Assembly (NCBI GenBank): GCA_029213265.1
Contig: JARGNG010000012.1
Location: 59,654-123,653, forward strand
DNA: 64,000 bases
Source of the DNA: Verrucomicrobiales bacterium
Lineage (GTDB): Bacteria > Verrucomicrobiota > Verrucomicrobiia > Verrucomicrobiales > DEV007
Direction: 5' to 3'
Of this stretch, positions 9,774 through 20,119 are shown piece by piece; the stretch's first letter is position 1; every line of letters begins with the position of its first letter. A program made the translations under genes and the position numbers. The notes under the pieces are model-generated. The model saw only the letters and a program-made list of their open reading frames with translations, ran no database searches and had not been told where the DNA came from.

Positions 9774-12137
9774 ATGAAATCCAACGCCGCTCTATTCTTC
9801 GCTCTCGGAACGATTCTGGTCTCCCCCTTATCCTTCACTTCCGCTGCAAACTCCGGAAAGGACGCATTCGACGTGATGAAAGCAGCCAGGAAAATCGACG
9901 CGCTTGTCGAAGCCGGACTGAAGAAAAACGATCTCAAGCCGAACGCGGAAATCAGCGATGAAACGTTCCTCCGGCGCGCCTATCTTGATATTGTCGGGCG
10001 CATTCCGACGATTGAGGAAGCGGAAGAATTCCACGGCTCGACTTACGATCGCAAACGCGAGCAACTGATCGCTGACTTACTCGAGAGCGATGGAGCCGTC
10101 AGTCACGGATATAATTTCTGGGCGGACGTGCTGCGGATCAATACCGAGCTCGGGAGCAACGCTGCCGAGGCGGAGGCGGCCTATCAGCTGTGGCTGAAAA
10201 AGACGATTGCTGAAAATAGGCCCTACGATCAATTCGTTCGTGAACTGGTTGGCGCACGCGGCACGATTTGGGACAATGGAGCAATTGGTTACTATATGCG
10301 TGATCGGGGCATGCCTCTTGATAACATGTCGAATACCGTCCGGGTCTTTCTGGGCACGCGGCTCGAGTGCGCCCAGTGCCATGACCATCCGTTCGATAAG
10401 TGGACGCAAATGGATTATTTCAAGATGGCGGCTTTTTCCTACGGAATGGCTGCGACCGACCGAGTCGACAATTTTCCCAACCGTAGAGCGATGCTAACCT
10501 ACCGGAACAGGCAGCAGTCCGAGGTACAAAAGAAAGCGGTTCCCCTCAAAGGCTTTCCGGAAATTCGGAGTCAGGTGGTGCTGGATCGCTACGTGAATCA
10601 ACCGACTTATGAGAAAAGCCTCGCGCGTCTGGAATTGACTGACAAGGAATTCCGGGTTTTGGCAAAGAAGGCGATCGAGGCTAGGGAATCCTACCAGCAT
10701 GACTCCCGTGCCGTAGAACAGGCGGACGCCGCTCTTTACAATCCGCTGCGTTTCGCTCACACGGTCGAAAGGGAGATCGATATCAAGCTCCCACACGACT
10801 ACCAATACGATGATGCGAAGCCGGACGACATCGTTCCCGCCTCGACCATGTTCGGTGGCGATATTGATCCTGAGAATATCGATGACAGTAAGATCGATGC
10901 TTACACCGCGTGGATGACGGCGCGTGACAATCCGACCTTCACCAAAGTTATCGCCAACCGACTCTGGAAGCGAGTTTATGGTCACGGCGTTTTTGAGCCG
11001 CTCGATGATGTAACTGACCATACCCCCGTCGCTAATCCGGAACTCCTTGCTTACATCGAAGAGATGATGCGCACGCTTGACTACGATATGCGAAAATATA
11101 GGGAGGTTCTTTACAACACTAAATCCTACCAGCGGGCCGCGAACGGCGAAGAATTGGTTCTCGGTATGCCGTATCATTTTGCCGGCCCAACCCTGCGTCG
11201 AATGAGTGCCGAGCAGATTTGGGATTCCGTTGTCGGTCTGGCCCTGCCCGAAGCGGATGGCTACCGTCCACGCCTCAAGTCACAGCTCGCGTCGATTGAG
11301 AGAGTAAAGAAAATCCACGATGTCCTCGCGGAACGCAGCGTAGAAGACTACATCGCAATGGTTAAAAAAATTGCGAAGGAGTTCGAGGACCTAAAACCGA
11401 AACAAGAGGCGCTTCGCGTCCAGATGAATGCAGCCCGCGACGCAGGGAAAAAAGATCTCTACCAAAAGCTGAATAAAGAATACTACGATACGAGGAATAG
11501 GAGTGATGAGATCGTGGCGGAGATCGCTTACCGCAACGTAGGTGAGAACGTCGAAGGAGACGATCTGCTCCTTGCGATGGGAATGTCAGAAATGAAGATG
11601 AACGGTGGCACGATGTCCGCGGATGCGACGGGCAAGCGGGCCGTTCTCACTCAGTTGCCGGAGCCTGAGATGCCCGAGCCTCCTGCAGACCTCGACAGCA
11701 AGCAGAAAAATGAATGGCTGAGGCGCCAGAAGAAGGCATACAGGAACTACACCTCACTCATCAGCGAAATGGCACGGGCTTCGGAACTCGAATCCCCCGC
11801 TCCACGAGGCCACTTTCTCCGGGAGTTCGGGCAGTCCGATCGGGAGGTCATCGACAATGCTGCCGATCACGCCTCGGTTCCTCAGGCCCTCAACCTGCTC
11901 AACGGAACGATCGCCGAGGCGCTGACGAACCCCTTCGCCGTCTTCGGTAGTCGGCTCCATGAAGCGGGCGATTCGGAAGAGAAGATCGAACTAATTTTCC
12001 AGGCGATGCTGACCCGCGAGCCCTCCGACAGAGAACGAAAACTCGCACTGAGCAAAGTCGAAAAATACGGCGACAGCGCCTACGAGCGAATTGTCTGGGC
12101 GCTTCTCAATACGCGGCAGTTTATCTTTGTTCAGTAA
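9774..12137 (+). CDS. DUF1549/DUF1553 (PSCyt2/PSD1) secreted protein
   Basis: 787 residues from ATG 9774, chosen because it starts a signal peptide (MKSNAALFFALGTILVSPLSFTSA); the frame is open upstream but not protein-like. The N-terminal half is DUF1549, including the family motif ECAQCHDHPFDKW with a CxxCH at Cys199, a potential haem or metal site. The C-terminal half is DUF1553 (PTFTKVIANRLWKRVYGHG..., and LNGTIAEAL... near the end). Between them lies a charged, coiled-coil-like stretch (about 530-600). The function of this family is unknown; it typically pairs with DUF1501, as here: the next gene starts 54 bp downstream. The cytochrome-like PSCyt1 domain often found at the N-terminus is absent. 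Confidence 0.94.
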   Translation: MKSNAALFFALGTILVSPLSFTSAANSGKDAFDVMKAARKIDALVEAGLKKNDLKPNAEISDETFLRRAYLDIVGRIPTIEEAEEFHGSTYDRKREQLIADLLESDGAVSHGYNFWADVLRINTELGSNAAEAEAAYQLWLKKTIAENRPYDQFVRELVGARGTIWDNGAIGYYMRDRGMPLDNMSNTVRVFLGTRLECAQCHDHPFDKWTQMDYFKMAAFSYGMAATDRVDNFPNRRAMLTYRNRQQSEVQKKAVPLKGFPEIRSQVVLDRYVNQPTYEKSLARLELTDKEFRVLAKKAIEARESYQHDSRAVEQADAALYNPLRFAHTVEREIDIKLPHDYQYDDAKPDDIVPASTMFGGDIDPENIDDSKIDAYTAWMTARDNPTFTKVIANRLWKRVYGHGVFEPLDDVTDHTPVANPELLAYIEEMMRTLDYDMRKYREVLYNTKSYQRAANGEELVLGMPYHFAGPTLRRMSAEQIWDSVVGLALPEADGYRPRLKSQLASIERVKKIHDVLAERSVEDYIAMVKKIAKEFEDLKPKQEALRVQMNAARDAGKKDLYQKLNKEYYDTRNRSDEIVAEIAYRNVGENVEGDDLLLAMGMSEMKMNGGTMSADATGKRAVLTQLPEPEMPEPPADLDSKQKNEWLRRQKKAYRNYTSLISEMARASELESPAPRGHFLREFGQSDREVIDNAADHASVPQALNLLNGTIAEALTNPFAVFGSRLHEAGDSEEKIELIFQAMLTREPSDRERKLALSKVEKYGDSAYERIVWALLNTRQFIFVQ

Positions 12138-12191
12138 TTCTCATTCTTTCCCCGCCTCCACATCCAACCACCTGGCCTTCCGCAAAAAGAC

Positions 12192-13487
12192 ATGAACTCA
12201 GCCATCAATGCGAACGAATGGAACCGCCGCCGGTTCATCGAAGGAACGGCGAAAGCATTCCTGGGAGTCGGTGCCCTCGGAATGACGAACCGTGCCGGTG
12301 CGGCAGCCGGGGCAGGTCTCGGACTACCTCCTCGCATCGGTGCGGCGAAACACATTATCTACCTCTACATGGATGGAGGGTTGACTCACCTCGATACCTT
12401 CGACACCAAACCGAAACACAAGTATCAGGGTCCCACCAAAACGATCGACACCAATGTCGATCACATCAAGCTATCGGGTCATCTCCCTTCGCTGGCCTCT
12501 CAGGCCGATAAACTGACGATCATCAATTCGATGACTTCCACGGCGGGCGCTCACGTTCAGGGAAACTACTTCATGCACACCAGCTATGAGGCACGCGCCA
12601 CGATCCGTCACCCCGGACTCGGAGCCTGGGCACTCAAGTACAAGGGCCGCATGAACCCGAATCTTCCCGGTTCTGTTTTCATCGGTGGCAACAGCCGGAT
12701 CAACGGAGGCGGTGGATTTTTCGAACCTGAATTTGAGCCACTGGCGATTAACAATCCAAATTCCGGTTTGAGGAATTCCAAACTGCGGGGGATGGACCAG
12801 GAACAGCTCGATGAAGATCTCGAACTGGCGAGTCAGTTCGACACGGAGTTTCAAGAGCGCTACGACGTCAAACAAGTCCGCGCCTACACGCAAATGTATG
12901 ACGACGCGGTCCGTATCATGCAGAGTAAAGATTTACAGGCCTTCGACCTTAAGGCAGAGGACTCAGCGACCCGCGCGCGTTATGGAACGACTCCCTTCGG
13001 TCAGGGATGTCTGCTGGCCCGGCGTCTTATCGAACACGATGTCCGTGCCGTGGAGGTGAGCTATCAGGGCTGGGATATGCATCAAAGCGTGTTCCAATTG
13101 GCGCCGGACAAGTGCGAAATTCTGGACCGGGCCATGGGAGCCTTGCTCAGGGACCTGGAGCGTGTGGGGAAACTCGATGACACCGTGGTCGTGCTCACGA
13201 CTGAGTTCGGACGAACACCCCGCATCAATGAAAATGGCGGGCGCGATCACCATCCCCAGGCCTTCAGTAGCGTTCTCGCCGGAGGCGGATTCAAAGGGGG
13301 AACTGTGTACGGAAAAACCGACGAAGGCGGCGAGAATGTGATCGAGAACCCCGTCGAGATTCCCGACTTCAACGCGACGATCGCCTATGCCATGGGCCTG
13401 CCACTCGATCAGGTTCTCTACAGCCCCAGCAAGCGACCGTTCACCGTCGCGCATAAAGGCGAGCCGGTTTTGGATTTGTTTGCTTGA
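12192..13487 (+). CDS. DUF1501 family protein, partner of the DUF1549/DUF1553 gene
   Basis: 431 residues with an arginine-rich Tat-like leader (NRRRFIEGTAKAFLGVGALG, arginines 12-14). DUF1501 landmarks: HIIYLYMDGGLTHLDTFDTKP, VLTTEFGRTPRINENGGRDHHP and a C-terminal FNATIAYAMGLPLDQVLY. It lies 54 bp after the DUF1549/DUF1553 gene on the same strand, the standard two-gene arrangement in these phyla, suggesting the two products act together outside the cytoplasm. It is shorter than the other DUF1501 copies in the window and clearly a different subfamily. It is followed after 35 bp by a decayed gene that carries another DUF1501 C-terminus. Confidence 0.94.
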   Translation: MNSAINANEWNRRRFIEGTAKAFLGVGALGMTNRAGAAAGAGLGLPPRIGAAKHIIYLYMDGGLTHLDTFDTKPKHKYQGPTKTIDTNVDHIKLSGHLPSLASQADKLTIINSMTSTAGAHVQGNYFMHTSYEARATIRHPGLGAWALKYKGRMNPNLPGSVFIGGNSRINGGGGFFEPEFEPLAINNPNSGLRNSKLRGMDQEQLDEDLELASQFDTEFQERYDVKQVRAYTQMYDDAVRIMQSKDLQAFDLKAEDSATRARYGTTPFGQGCLLARRLIEHDVRAVEVSYQGWDMHQSVFQLAPDKCEILDRAMGALLRDLERVGKLDDTVVVLTTEFGRTPRINENGGRDHHPQAFSSVLAGGGFKGGTVYGKTDEGGENVIENPVEIPDFNATIAYAMGLPLDQVLYSPSKRPFTVAHKGEPVLDLFA

Positions 13488-13522
13488 GGATTTTGCACGG
13501 CCACCTGTTACCAACACTATTT

Positions 13523-14554
13523 ATGACGACACGTATCGCGATTTTTCTGCTTTTTTCTGCTTTTTTCAGCCTTCACTTCGGCCGGCTTTTCGACTGATCA
13601 ATTCCTTGTCGAAAACGGTCAGCCGAAAGCCGAAATCGTCATCGCTGCAGACGCCTCGCGCACGACCCGCCTTGCGGCGGATGAGTTGCAGTTGACCTTG
13701 GAGAAAATTGCCGGCGTAAAACTTCCCGTGACCACCGAATCCGGCGGCGCGGAGTTTTCCATCTATGTCGGGGAAAGCCCAAGACTGAAAAAACTCGGCA
13801 TCACCGCGGATGGCCTCGAGCATGGCGCCTATCGCATCAAATCAGGAGAAAACTGGCTGGCGCTGATTGGGGACGATACCGAGTTCGAACCGATCGAACC
13901 CTGGGCAACGGCCGGAAGACCCTTCAGGCGCGGTGGGAAGAAGCGAGCGGCCTACCCTACGGTGTCCCCAATGGAGGGATGTACAAAAACCGCCGCCGCA
14001 TGCCGGAGCACCTCGCAAAGGAACCGGGCGAGTATTTCTGGGCGTTCGACGAACGCGGCTCCTACAACGCGGTTTGCGGGTATCTCCGCAGCCTTGGCGT
14101 GCGCTGGTATATGCCGGGGGCATTGGGTGAAGTGATCCCGGAAATGGATTCAATCGCTCTTCCTGATATCGATCAAACGGCGGCACCTGATTTTGAGATC
14201 CGGCAGTTCAGCGTGCGACTGGGAAACACCGATGATGAAGTGACCCGGTGGGTCATGCGCCTTGGTATTCGCCACGTCTATGGGCTCATGATCGCCCACG
14301 GGATGCATACGATGACGCATCCTGACAAACTCAAAACCGACAAGCCGGAGTGATTCGCGCTGTATGGCGGCAAAGGAGGTCTCGCCTACGGAGCCACCGA
14401 CGAACTTGGTTTCACCGCAGTCGAAAACCCCGTTCACGTCCGCGATTTCCACGCCACCATCCTGTGGATGTGCGGCATCGATCATCGGAAATTGAAATAC
14501 AACGGAGTCGGCCTGGATGATTCGTGTAACGTCGCAAAGGGGATACTTGCGTGA
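13523..14554 (+). pseudogene. Decayed chimera: DUF4838 N-terminal half joined to a DUF1501 C-terminus
   Basis: ATG 13523 begins a signal-peptide-like start (MTTRIAIFLLFSAF). In the T-runs at about 13545-13570 the frame shifts, and coding continues as GFSTDQFLVENGQPKAEIV...LAADELQLTLEKIAGVKLPV, a DUF4838/alpha-glucuronidase-like N-terminal domain. A second shift near 13905-13915 leads into KTLQARWEEASGLPYGVPNGG and SLGVRWYMPGALGEVIPE, typical DUF4838. At 14351 a TGA stands where family members have Trp (E-stop-FALYGG). In the same frame, right after FALYGGK, the sequence becomes [19 protein letters not shown]...[12 protein letters not shown], the C-terminal end of a large-type DUF1501, ending at TGA 14552. 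The two families are unrelated, so a deletion must have joined them. Lesions are seen; the order of events is inferred. Confidence 0.8.
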
Positions 14555-14614
14555 TTCCCGACCTTCGATGATTGCACTTTTGGGGGCAGAACTCACAGTA
14601 ATCACCAGAGTTCT

Positions 14615-16111
14615 ATGAATCGAAAACAGATCCTTGTCCTAACCATTTTTGTTGCTTTCGCAGTGTTGCTATCCCACGCGGCTGCGGCTGAGGAAAACCC
14701 GGTGCTTCTCGCCGGAGCAGCCACCAGCAACATCACTCCGCCTCTGGGCACTCTTCGGTCCGGCAGCTTCGCGCCGTATCCCACCACCCACGTGAATGAC
14801 GAATTGCACGCGCGTTGCCTCGTGTTGAATGACGGCGAAACGACGATCGCCCTCGTCACAGTCGACCTGGTTGGATTTCATCGCAGCGTCAGTGTCGAGG
14901 CCCGGCGACTGATTGAGAAGGGGAGTGGTATCCCGCCGGAGAACGTCATGCTCTCAGCCACCCACACGCACTCCGCGGGGACCGCCATGGGAACGACTCG
15001 CTACACTAACGAACAGGAACTCGATGAGTACCAACAGTTCCTCGCCAGGCGAATTGCCGACGGAGTCCAGCGGGCGAAAAACCTGCTTCGACCGGCCGAA
15101 ATCGCTTCCGGGAAAGTGGACGCCGGAGACTACATTCGCAGCCGACGCTGGCACCTCGCCGAAGGCAAGGAACGCACCGACTACTTCGGCAAGGTCAATC
15201 GCGTTTGGAAAACCTCAGCACCGAACGAGACCTTTACCAAGCCAGCCGGCCCGGTGGATCCGTATGTTTACTTCATCGCCCTGCGCGAACCGGGCGGCGC
15301 CCCCATCTCCCTCTATTCGGCCTACTCGGTTCACTATGTCGGGGATACGGGCCCCGGACATATCTCGGCCGACTACTTCGGTTTCTATTGCGAGAACCTC
15401 AAGCGACGTCTCAGTTCGCCGGAGCAAAATACTCCCTTTGTCGCCATGATGGCCAATTCGACCAGTGGTGACATCGGTCCCAACAATGATATTTTCAGCG
15501 AGTTGAAAGGACCGCGGGGCAACTACGAACGTCCGCGTTTTTTCGCTGACAAGCTCGCCGACCGGGTCGAACGCGCCCTCGACGAGGTGAAGTGGCAAAG
15601 CAAGGCGCCGCTCGGCGTCCGCTTTCGCGAGCCGGACTTCGCCTGGCGCACCATCGAGCCGGAGCTGATCAAATGGGCCAAAGACATTGAGACCCGGGCA
15701 CCGCGGCTGCGCGAAGGCAACCTGCCCATTGCCGCCCGCTGGCCGACGACGAAGGAATACGTCGCCTCCTTGAGCTACGCCGGCCGCGTCCAGATGCTCG
15801 CGAAGGTGACCGAGCCCGCGAAGATTCCCTTACAGGTTTTCCGGATCGGCGACATCTGCATCGGCACGACGCCGTGCGAGACGTACACCGAAATCGGCCA
15901 GGCGTTTCAGGAGCGCAGCCCGTTTGCCAACACCTTCCTAGTGCAGCTGAATCATGGTTATCTCGGTTACCTGCCCACCCCTCGACACTTTGCGCTCGGT
16001 GGTTATTCGACATGGCCGGGCACAAATTACCTGGAGCCGCAGGCTTCGGAAAAGATGGTCGAGATGTTGGTGGAGATGGCAGAGGAGCTTGTGCTGACGA
16101 AGGACCGATGA
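14615..16111 (+). CDS. Neutral/alkaline ceramidase-like hydrolase (N-terminal catalytic domain)
   Basis: 498 residues with a signal peptide (MNRKQILVLTIFVAFAVLLSHAAAA). Matches the neutral/alkaline non-lysosomal ceramidase N-terminal domain, zinc amidases that split ceramide into sphingosine and fatty acid. Seen: SATHTHSA with His117 and His119 (zinc region), SAYSVHYVGD (second histidine block), NSTSGDIGPNN (the conserved block around the active-site serine) and NHGYLGYLPTPRHFALGGYS. It is shorter than the ~650-750 residues of well-studied ceramidases, lacking the C-terminal immunoglobulin-like domain. In this phylum many such proteins occur in sulfatase/DUF1501 neighbourhoods, so other amide or ester substrates are possible. 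It stands 60 bp after the chimeric pseudogene. Confidence 0.88.
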   Translation: MNRKQILVLTIFVAFAVLLSHAAAAEENPVLLAGAATSNITPPLGTLRSGSFAPYPTTHVNDELHARCLVLNDGETTIALVTVDLVGFHRSVSVEARRLIEKGSGIPPENVMLSATHTHSAGTAMGTTRYTNEQELDEYQQFLARRIADGVQRAKNLLRPAEIASGKVDAGDYIRSRRWHLAEGKERTDYFGKVNRVWKTSAPNETFTKPAGPVDPYVYFIALREPGGAPISLYSAYSVHYVGDTGPGHISADYFGFYCENLKRRLSSPEQNTPFVAMMANSTSGDIGPNNDIFSELKGPRGNYERPRFFADKLADRVERALDEVKWQSKAPLGVRFREPDFAWRTIEPELIKWAKDIETRAPRLREGNLPIAARWPTTKEYVASLSYAGRVQMLAKVTEPAKIPLQVFRIGDICIGTTPCETYTEIGQAFQERSPFANTFLVQLNHGYLGYLPTPRHFALGGYSTWPGTNYLEPQASEKMVEMLVEMAEELVLTKDR

Positions 16112-16198
16112 AACCGAATTTGCGATGCCGTGATGCGATGCGGCTCCTGATCGTCGCTCTTGTCCGAATTGCCAGCCACGGGAAAATTGCCGCCCGGT

Positions 16199-16221
16199 AG
16201 AAAACCTGTCCCTCTAAATTC
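16199..16221. repeat. Short REP-like repeat, copy 1
   Basis: A 23-bp sequence containing AAAACCTGTCCCTCTAAATT. It matches 19 of 23 positions of the stretch at 20120-20142. Both copies lie just past the stop codon of a minus-strand gene (18 bp and 2 bp). The AACCTGTCCC core resembles extragenic repeats mobilised by Y1/RAYT transposases in other genomes; that relation is inferred. Confidence 0.4.
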
Positions 16222-16238
16222 GATGAGTGGGTCTGGTC

Positions 16239-18362
16239 TCACAATTCGAACTTGATGAGTCCCTGGCGTCCCGCTGGTAGTAAAACAAATCCGTCACCGA
16301 TAAAGGCCAGATCGGGGTTTCCGCTGACCTTGAATTGGCGAATCAGTTTCGGGCTTTTCAAATCGCTGATGTCGACAACGGTGACGTCCCCGTCGATGCG
16401 ATCACACGCGACGAGGATGTTTTCCCGAACCGTTGGTTTGCCGCGAAAAGCAGGACCTCCTGGAATCCGGTAGACGGGCAGCTCGAAATCGTATTCGCCT
16501 TCCCGCAGCGGCTTGTAGATGGAGTATCCGCCACCGCGCGTCAGCAGCGCGTATTCGCCGCAGGCAGCATAGCCGCCGGTTTTCATGTCCGGCAAAAGGC
16601 CGATCGGGTCCGGCAGGTTGGCTGGTTCGGCGGCGCCCAGATCAGACATGAAGGTGCGGCCGGCACACCAGGTTCCGCAGATAAGATCGCCGTCGATAAA
16701 CCCGTTGCTGAGTTGCCGGTAATAGACCAAGCCGGCCCAACCCCGTTCGTGTTTCGCCAACTTGATCTGCTTGCCGTCAGAGACATCAAGAATTTCGTAG
16801 CCGATCCCTCCGGCATGAACGACCGCGAATCGACCATTCGGCGCCACACGCACCTGCCTGATGCCACGACTCGTCTCATACGAGCTCACTCTCTCGAGCG
16901 TCGGGCCGTTCACTTGGTAGCAAACGAGGCCTTCGGAGCCCTGGGCGGCATAGAGTTTCTCTTCGTGCACCTGGACATCCATGGCGAAGCCCCTGGTCGG
17001 ATACTGCTTCTGAAGGACCAGGTTCTCGTCCAGAACATGAATGCCGTCCGATCCACAAGCAGCGTAAATGTGTCCGTTTTTCTCCACCGCAGCGTAAACC
17101 TGTCCGCCCGGCCGATAGGTGGCCAGATTCTTCAGGTCGAGTGGTTCGAGCGCCTCGAAGTCGTGAAAATCGCCACTTCGTTTCAGCTTGCCGGCATCGT
17201 TTTCTCCCTCGCGAATCGCCGTGACAATATTCGCGTTCTCGAAAACATGCAGGTCGGTGAACAGGCCGGTGAAATATAGATAACCGTCGACGGTCTCGAG
17301 GCCGCAGACCGGACTGTAGCAGACCTTTTCCGGGTCGAAGGGAATGGCAATGGGGCGGACTCCGGATTTGTCTTCGGTCTTGAGTTTTTGGAAGCCTTTC
17401 TCCCCCGGGGCGAGGGGAATCCGAATTTGCGCCAGCTCTTTCGGTTGCTTGGGGTCGGAAACGTCGAGGATGAAAACTCCGTTGTGCGTGTGATAGAGGT
17501 AGGCGTAGGGGAACGAAAGTTTGACCCGCCACGTATCCGGCCAGCCGTAGTAGTACCGCCAGGCAAACTGCACGCGTGATAGAGGTTTCGGTTCGGCCGG
17601 GTTGGAGACATCGAAAAGTTCCATTCCGTTGCCGTTTCCATATCGCGGATCGTCGAGTGAAAGCTCGGCTCCCGGTTGATGATGTCCGTAGGCGGCATAG
17701 AGAATTCCGTTCTCCACCCATAAGCCGTCGCCGCGGCCATTGAGTTCCACTTCGGCAACCACCTTGGGATTGGCGGGGTTGCGAACGTCGCAAATCGCGA
17801 CGCGGCATTCTTCCCAGGCCCCGGCGTAGAGATACCCGTCGGAAACCACGCACGACTGCGCCTCGCCGACTCGCACTACGGAGACGTGACGCAGCTTCGC
17901 CGGGTTGGAAATGTCGATGATCTCCACGCCGAACCAGCGCTGAGCGACAAAGGCGAACTGGTCTTTCAATGCTATCCCGGTCGCGAATTCAGTGGTGTCG
18001 TAGTGCGACAATAATTTCGGGGCGGTTCGGTCCGAAACATCAATGACGAACAAGCCGTCCGCCCGCGCCGTGATATAGGCAACCTTGTCGCGAACCACAA
18101 TCTGCCGAAGGTTGCCAAGATCTTTCATTTCCCCCACCACCACCGGTGCGGCCGGGTCCTTGACCGAGAGAATCACCAGGTTCCGTTGCTGGAGCATGAA
18201 CAGGTATTCCCCCTCGCGGACTACGTCCATACCGGGCCCGACTCCGGCATCTGCCGTCGGCTGTTGCTCGTTTTCGAACTGGATGGTCACTGTGTTCAGT
18301 GTGTCTTCTGCCATGGCGGAAGACGCAAACAAAAAGCAGTAGAGAAATATCGTGAGTCTCAT
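16239..18362 (-). CDS. Secreted LVIVD-repeat beta-propeller protein
   Basis: 707 residues with a signal peptide ([18 protein letters not shown]). It carries many LVIVD-type repeats, each a short strand ending in a hydrophobic-V-D pattern followed by S/N-P-x-x-[84 protein letters not shown]. These fold as seven- or eight-bladed propellers and usually serve binding rather than catalysis; no enzyme motif was found. It is probably periplasmic or on the cell surface. It converges with the ceramidase-like gene (127-bp gap) and follows the sulfatase at 18426-19928 on the same strand after 63 bp, so the two may be co-transcribed. Confidence 0.9.
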   Translation of the reverse strand: MRLTIFLYCFLFASSAMAEDTLNTVTIQFENEQQPTADAGVGPGMDVVREGEYLFMLQQRNLVILSVKDPAAPVVVGEMKDLGNLRQIVVRDKVAYITARADGLFVIDVSDRTAPKLLSHYDTTEFATGIALKDQFAFVAQRWFGVEIIDISNPAKLRHVSVVRVGEAQSCVVSDGYLYAGAWEECRVAICDVRNPANPKVVAEVELNGRGDGLWVENGILYAAYGHHQPGAELSLDDPRYGNGNGMELFDVSNPAEPKPLSRVQFAWRYYYGWPDTWRVKLSFPYAYLYHTHNGVFILDVSDPKQPKELAQIRIPLAPGEKGFQKLKTEDKSGVRPIAIPFDPEKVCYSPVCGLETVDGYLYFTGLFTDLHVFENANIVTAIREGENDAGKLKRSGDFHDFEALEPLDLKNLATYRPGGQVYAAVEKNGHIYAACGSDGIHVLDENLVLQKQYPTRGFAMDVQVHEEKLYAAQGSEGLVCYQVNGPTLERVSSYETSRGIRQVRVAPNGRFAVVHAGGIGYEILDVSDGKQIKLAKHERGWAGLVYYRQLSNGFIDGDLICGTWCAGRTFMSDLGAAEPANLPDPIGLLPDMKTGGYAACGEYALLTRGGGYSIYKPLREGEYDFELPVYRIPGGPAFRGKPTVRENILVACDRIDGDVTVVDISDLKSPKLIRQFKVSGNPDLAFIGDGFVLLPAGRQGLIKFEL

Positions 18363-18425
18363 GGGATCAGAGAGAGATGGAATACGGATTCTTTTGGAAA
18401 TGAAGGTCGTGAGGATGACAGGCTG

Positions 18426-19928
18426 TCAGCCGTCGATGTTCACCGGGTGAGGCGGGATTCCGGCGGCTTTGAGGCGGGCCTGGTACTCCGTTGGGGTCTC
18501 GCCCGGGGAGGGCCAGACGGTGCTTGGAGTGTGGGAGTTGTTCATCCAGGTGAGGACTTTTGCGGCGAGGTCAGTCCTGGAGGCTGCAAGATCCGTTTGT
18601 TGCTGGGGGTCTTTTTCGAGGTCGTAGAGTTCGACGGCGCCCCCCTTGGTGCGGTGGGCGAAGTACTTTCCGGTGCGGATGGCCTGGCTTCCACCGTATT
18701 CCCAGTAGAGGTACTCGTGTTGTTTCTGAGCGGCGGGTTTGCCGATGAGGCTGGGGAGAATGGAGGCGCCGTCGGTGGGGGGGAGATCGCTTGGGGCGAC
18801 GCCAGCGACTTCGGCGGCGGTGGGGAGGAAATCCCAGAAGGCCCAGAGGTGGTCGTTGACCTGGCCGGGTGAAATTTTGCCGGGCCAACGGGCGAGGGCG
18901 GGGATGCGGAAGGCGCCGTCGTAGCTCTCGCCTTTGAGACCGCGGGTGGGACCGTAGCTGTTGAAGTGATCGCTGATGGTGGTGACGGATTTGTCGCGGT
19001 CGTAGCCGTCGTTGCAGTGACCGTTGTCGGCGGCGAAGAGGATGAGGGTGTTGTCGTCGAGATCGAGTTCTTCGAGAAGGGCGAGGACGTCGCCGACGGC
19101 GGCGTCGAGGCGGGTCACCATTCCGGCCCATTCCTTGGCTCCGATGGTCCAGTCTTTGTCTTTGTACGGGCCGAGTTCGGGGACGATGAGCGGACCGTGG
19201 GGAATGGTGGGGGCGAGGTAGAGGAAGAAGGGCTTCGGCCGATCTTTTTTGGCATGCCGCCGAATGAAGTCGAGGGAGCGGGCGTGGATGAGGTCAAAGG
19301 AGTACTGGGCGTCGTTGGGGTTTTCGATGCCGTGAGGGCGGACGCGACCGGCTTTGTCGTAGAGGCTCTGCTGCTTGTGATCGTGGCCGACGTGTTTCGG
19401 GAATTCGATCCTGGATTTTTTCTCCCAAAGGTAGGCGGGGTAATAGGAGTGCGCCTTGCGCTGGTTGAGATAGCCAAAGAATTCGTCGAAGCCTTGCTCC
19501 GTGGGGACAGCGTCGGGTTGGCCGGAGAGACCGAGGCCCCACTTGCCGAAGAGGCCGGTGGCGTAGCCTGCCTGGTGAAGAACTTCGGCGACGGTGGTGT
19601 CGTCTGCAAAGAGGCCTTCGCGGTAGCCGCGGTAGGCGTTGCCGCGGACGCGGGCATGGCCGGGATGGAGGCCCTGCATGAGGCAGGATCGGGATGGCGC
19701 GCAGACGGAGTTGCCGGCATAGGCGTTGGTGAAGCGCATGCCTTCGGCGGCGAGGCGATCGATGTTGGGAGTGAGGATGTCTCTTTGACCATAGCAGCCG
19801 AGGTCGCCCCAGCCCAGGTCGTCGGAGAGGATAAAGATGATGTTGGGGCGGTCGGCGGCTTGGGAAGCAACAACGGAGAGCACGGAAAACGCGGAGAAGA
19901 AGAGGAGTAGGATCGTGAGGCGTCGCAT
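18426..19928 (-). CDS. Secreted type I sulfatase (CAPSR active site), arylsulfatase A-like
   Basis: 500 residues from ATG 19928, selected because it opens a signal peptide (MRRLTILLLFFSAFSVLSVVASQA). Metal-binding start PNIIFILSDDLGWGDLGCYG, formylglycine motif C76-A-P-S-R, and the GLFGKWGLG lysine block identify an active S1-family sulfatase. The C-terminal part contains the usual EYLYWEYGGSQAIRTGKYFAHR and YDLEKDPQQQTDLA segments of arylsulfatase A-like enzymes. Codon third positions are dominated by C, which also produces a long antisense open frame that is not a gene. It is the upstream neighbour of the LVIVD propeller gene on the same strand. Polysaccharide sulfate ester is the likely substrate; exact linkage unknown. 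Confidence 0.94.
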   Translation of the reverse strand: MRRLTILLLFFSAFSVLSVVASQAADRPNIIFILSDDLGWGDLGCYGQRDILTPNIDRLAAEGMRFTNAYAGNSVCAPSRSCLMQGLHPGHARVRGNAYRGYREGLFADDTTVAEVLHQAGYATGLFGKWGLGLSGQPDAVPTEQGFDEFFGYLNQRKAHSYYPAYLWEKKSRIEFPKHVGHDHKQQSLYDKAGRVRPHGIENPNDAQYSFDLIHARSLDFIRRHAKKDRPKPFFLYLAPTIPHGPLIVPELGPYKDKDWTIGAKEWAGMVTRLDAAVGDVLALLEELDLDDNTLILFAADNGHCNDGYDRDKSVTTISDHFNSYGPTRGLKGESYDGAFRIPALARWPGKISPGQVNDHLWAFWDFLPTAAEVAGVAPSDLPPTDGASILPSLIGKPAAQKQHEYLYWEYGGSQAIRTGKYFAHRTKGGAVELYDLEKDPQQQTDLAASRTDLAAKVLTWMNNSHTPSTVWPSPGETPTEYQARLKAAGIPPHPVNIDG

Positions 19929-20119
19929 GGTTGGATAAGAACAGAATGTGGGGAGCGGATCAATGTTCGTTCGTTGGTGGTGGGAGACGGCGCGCCCGGC
20001 CGTAGTTGCCCTTTCCTCCCCCTGCCCCCCTTCAACCCAGGCCCGGCGGCTGGGGGGATCCGTTGAATTAAAAAGCAATTTCCTATCAGGAATGGGAGTT
20101 CACAAATTCGTCGACCGGC

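Noticed and set aside
13387..14554. Possibility that TGA is read as tryptophan in this organism
   Set aside because: Many intact genes here end at TGA and use TGG for Trp, and the two Trp-position TGAs lie in one decayed gene and one otherwise single-lesion gene.
18966..19910. 314-codon plus-strand open frame opposite the CAPSR sulfatase
   Set aside because: Valine/glycine/glutamate-rich antisense artefact of C-ending codons in the sulfatase gene.
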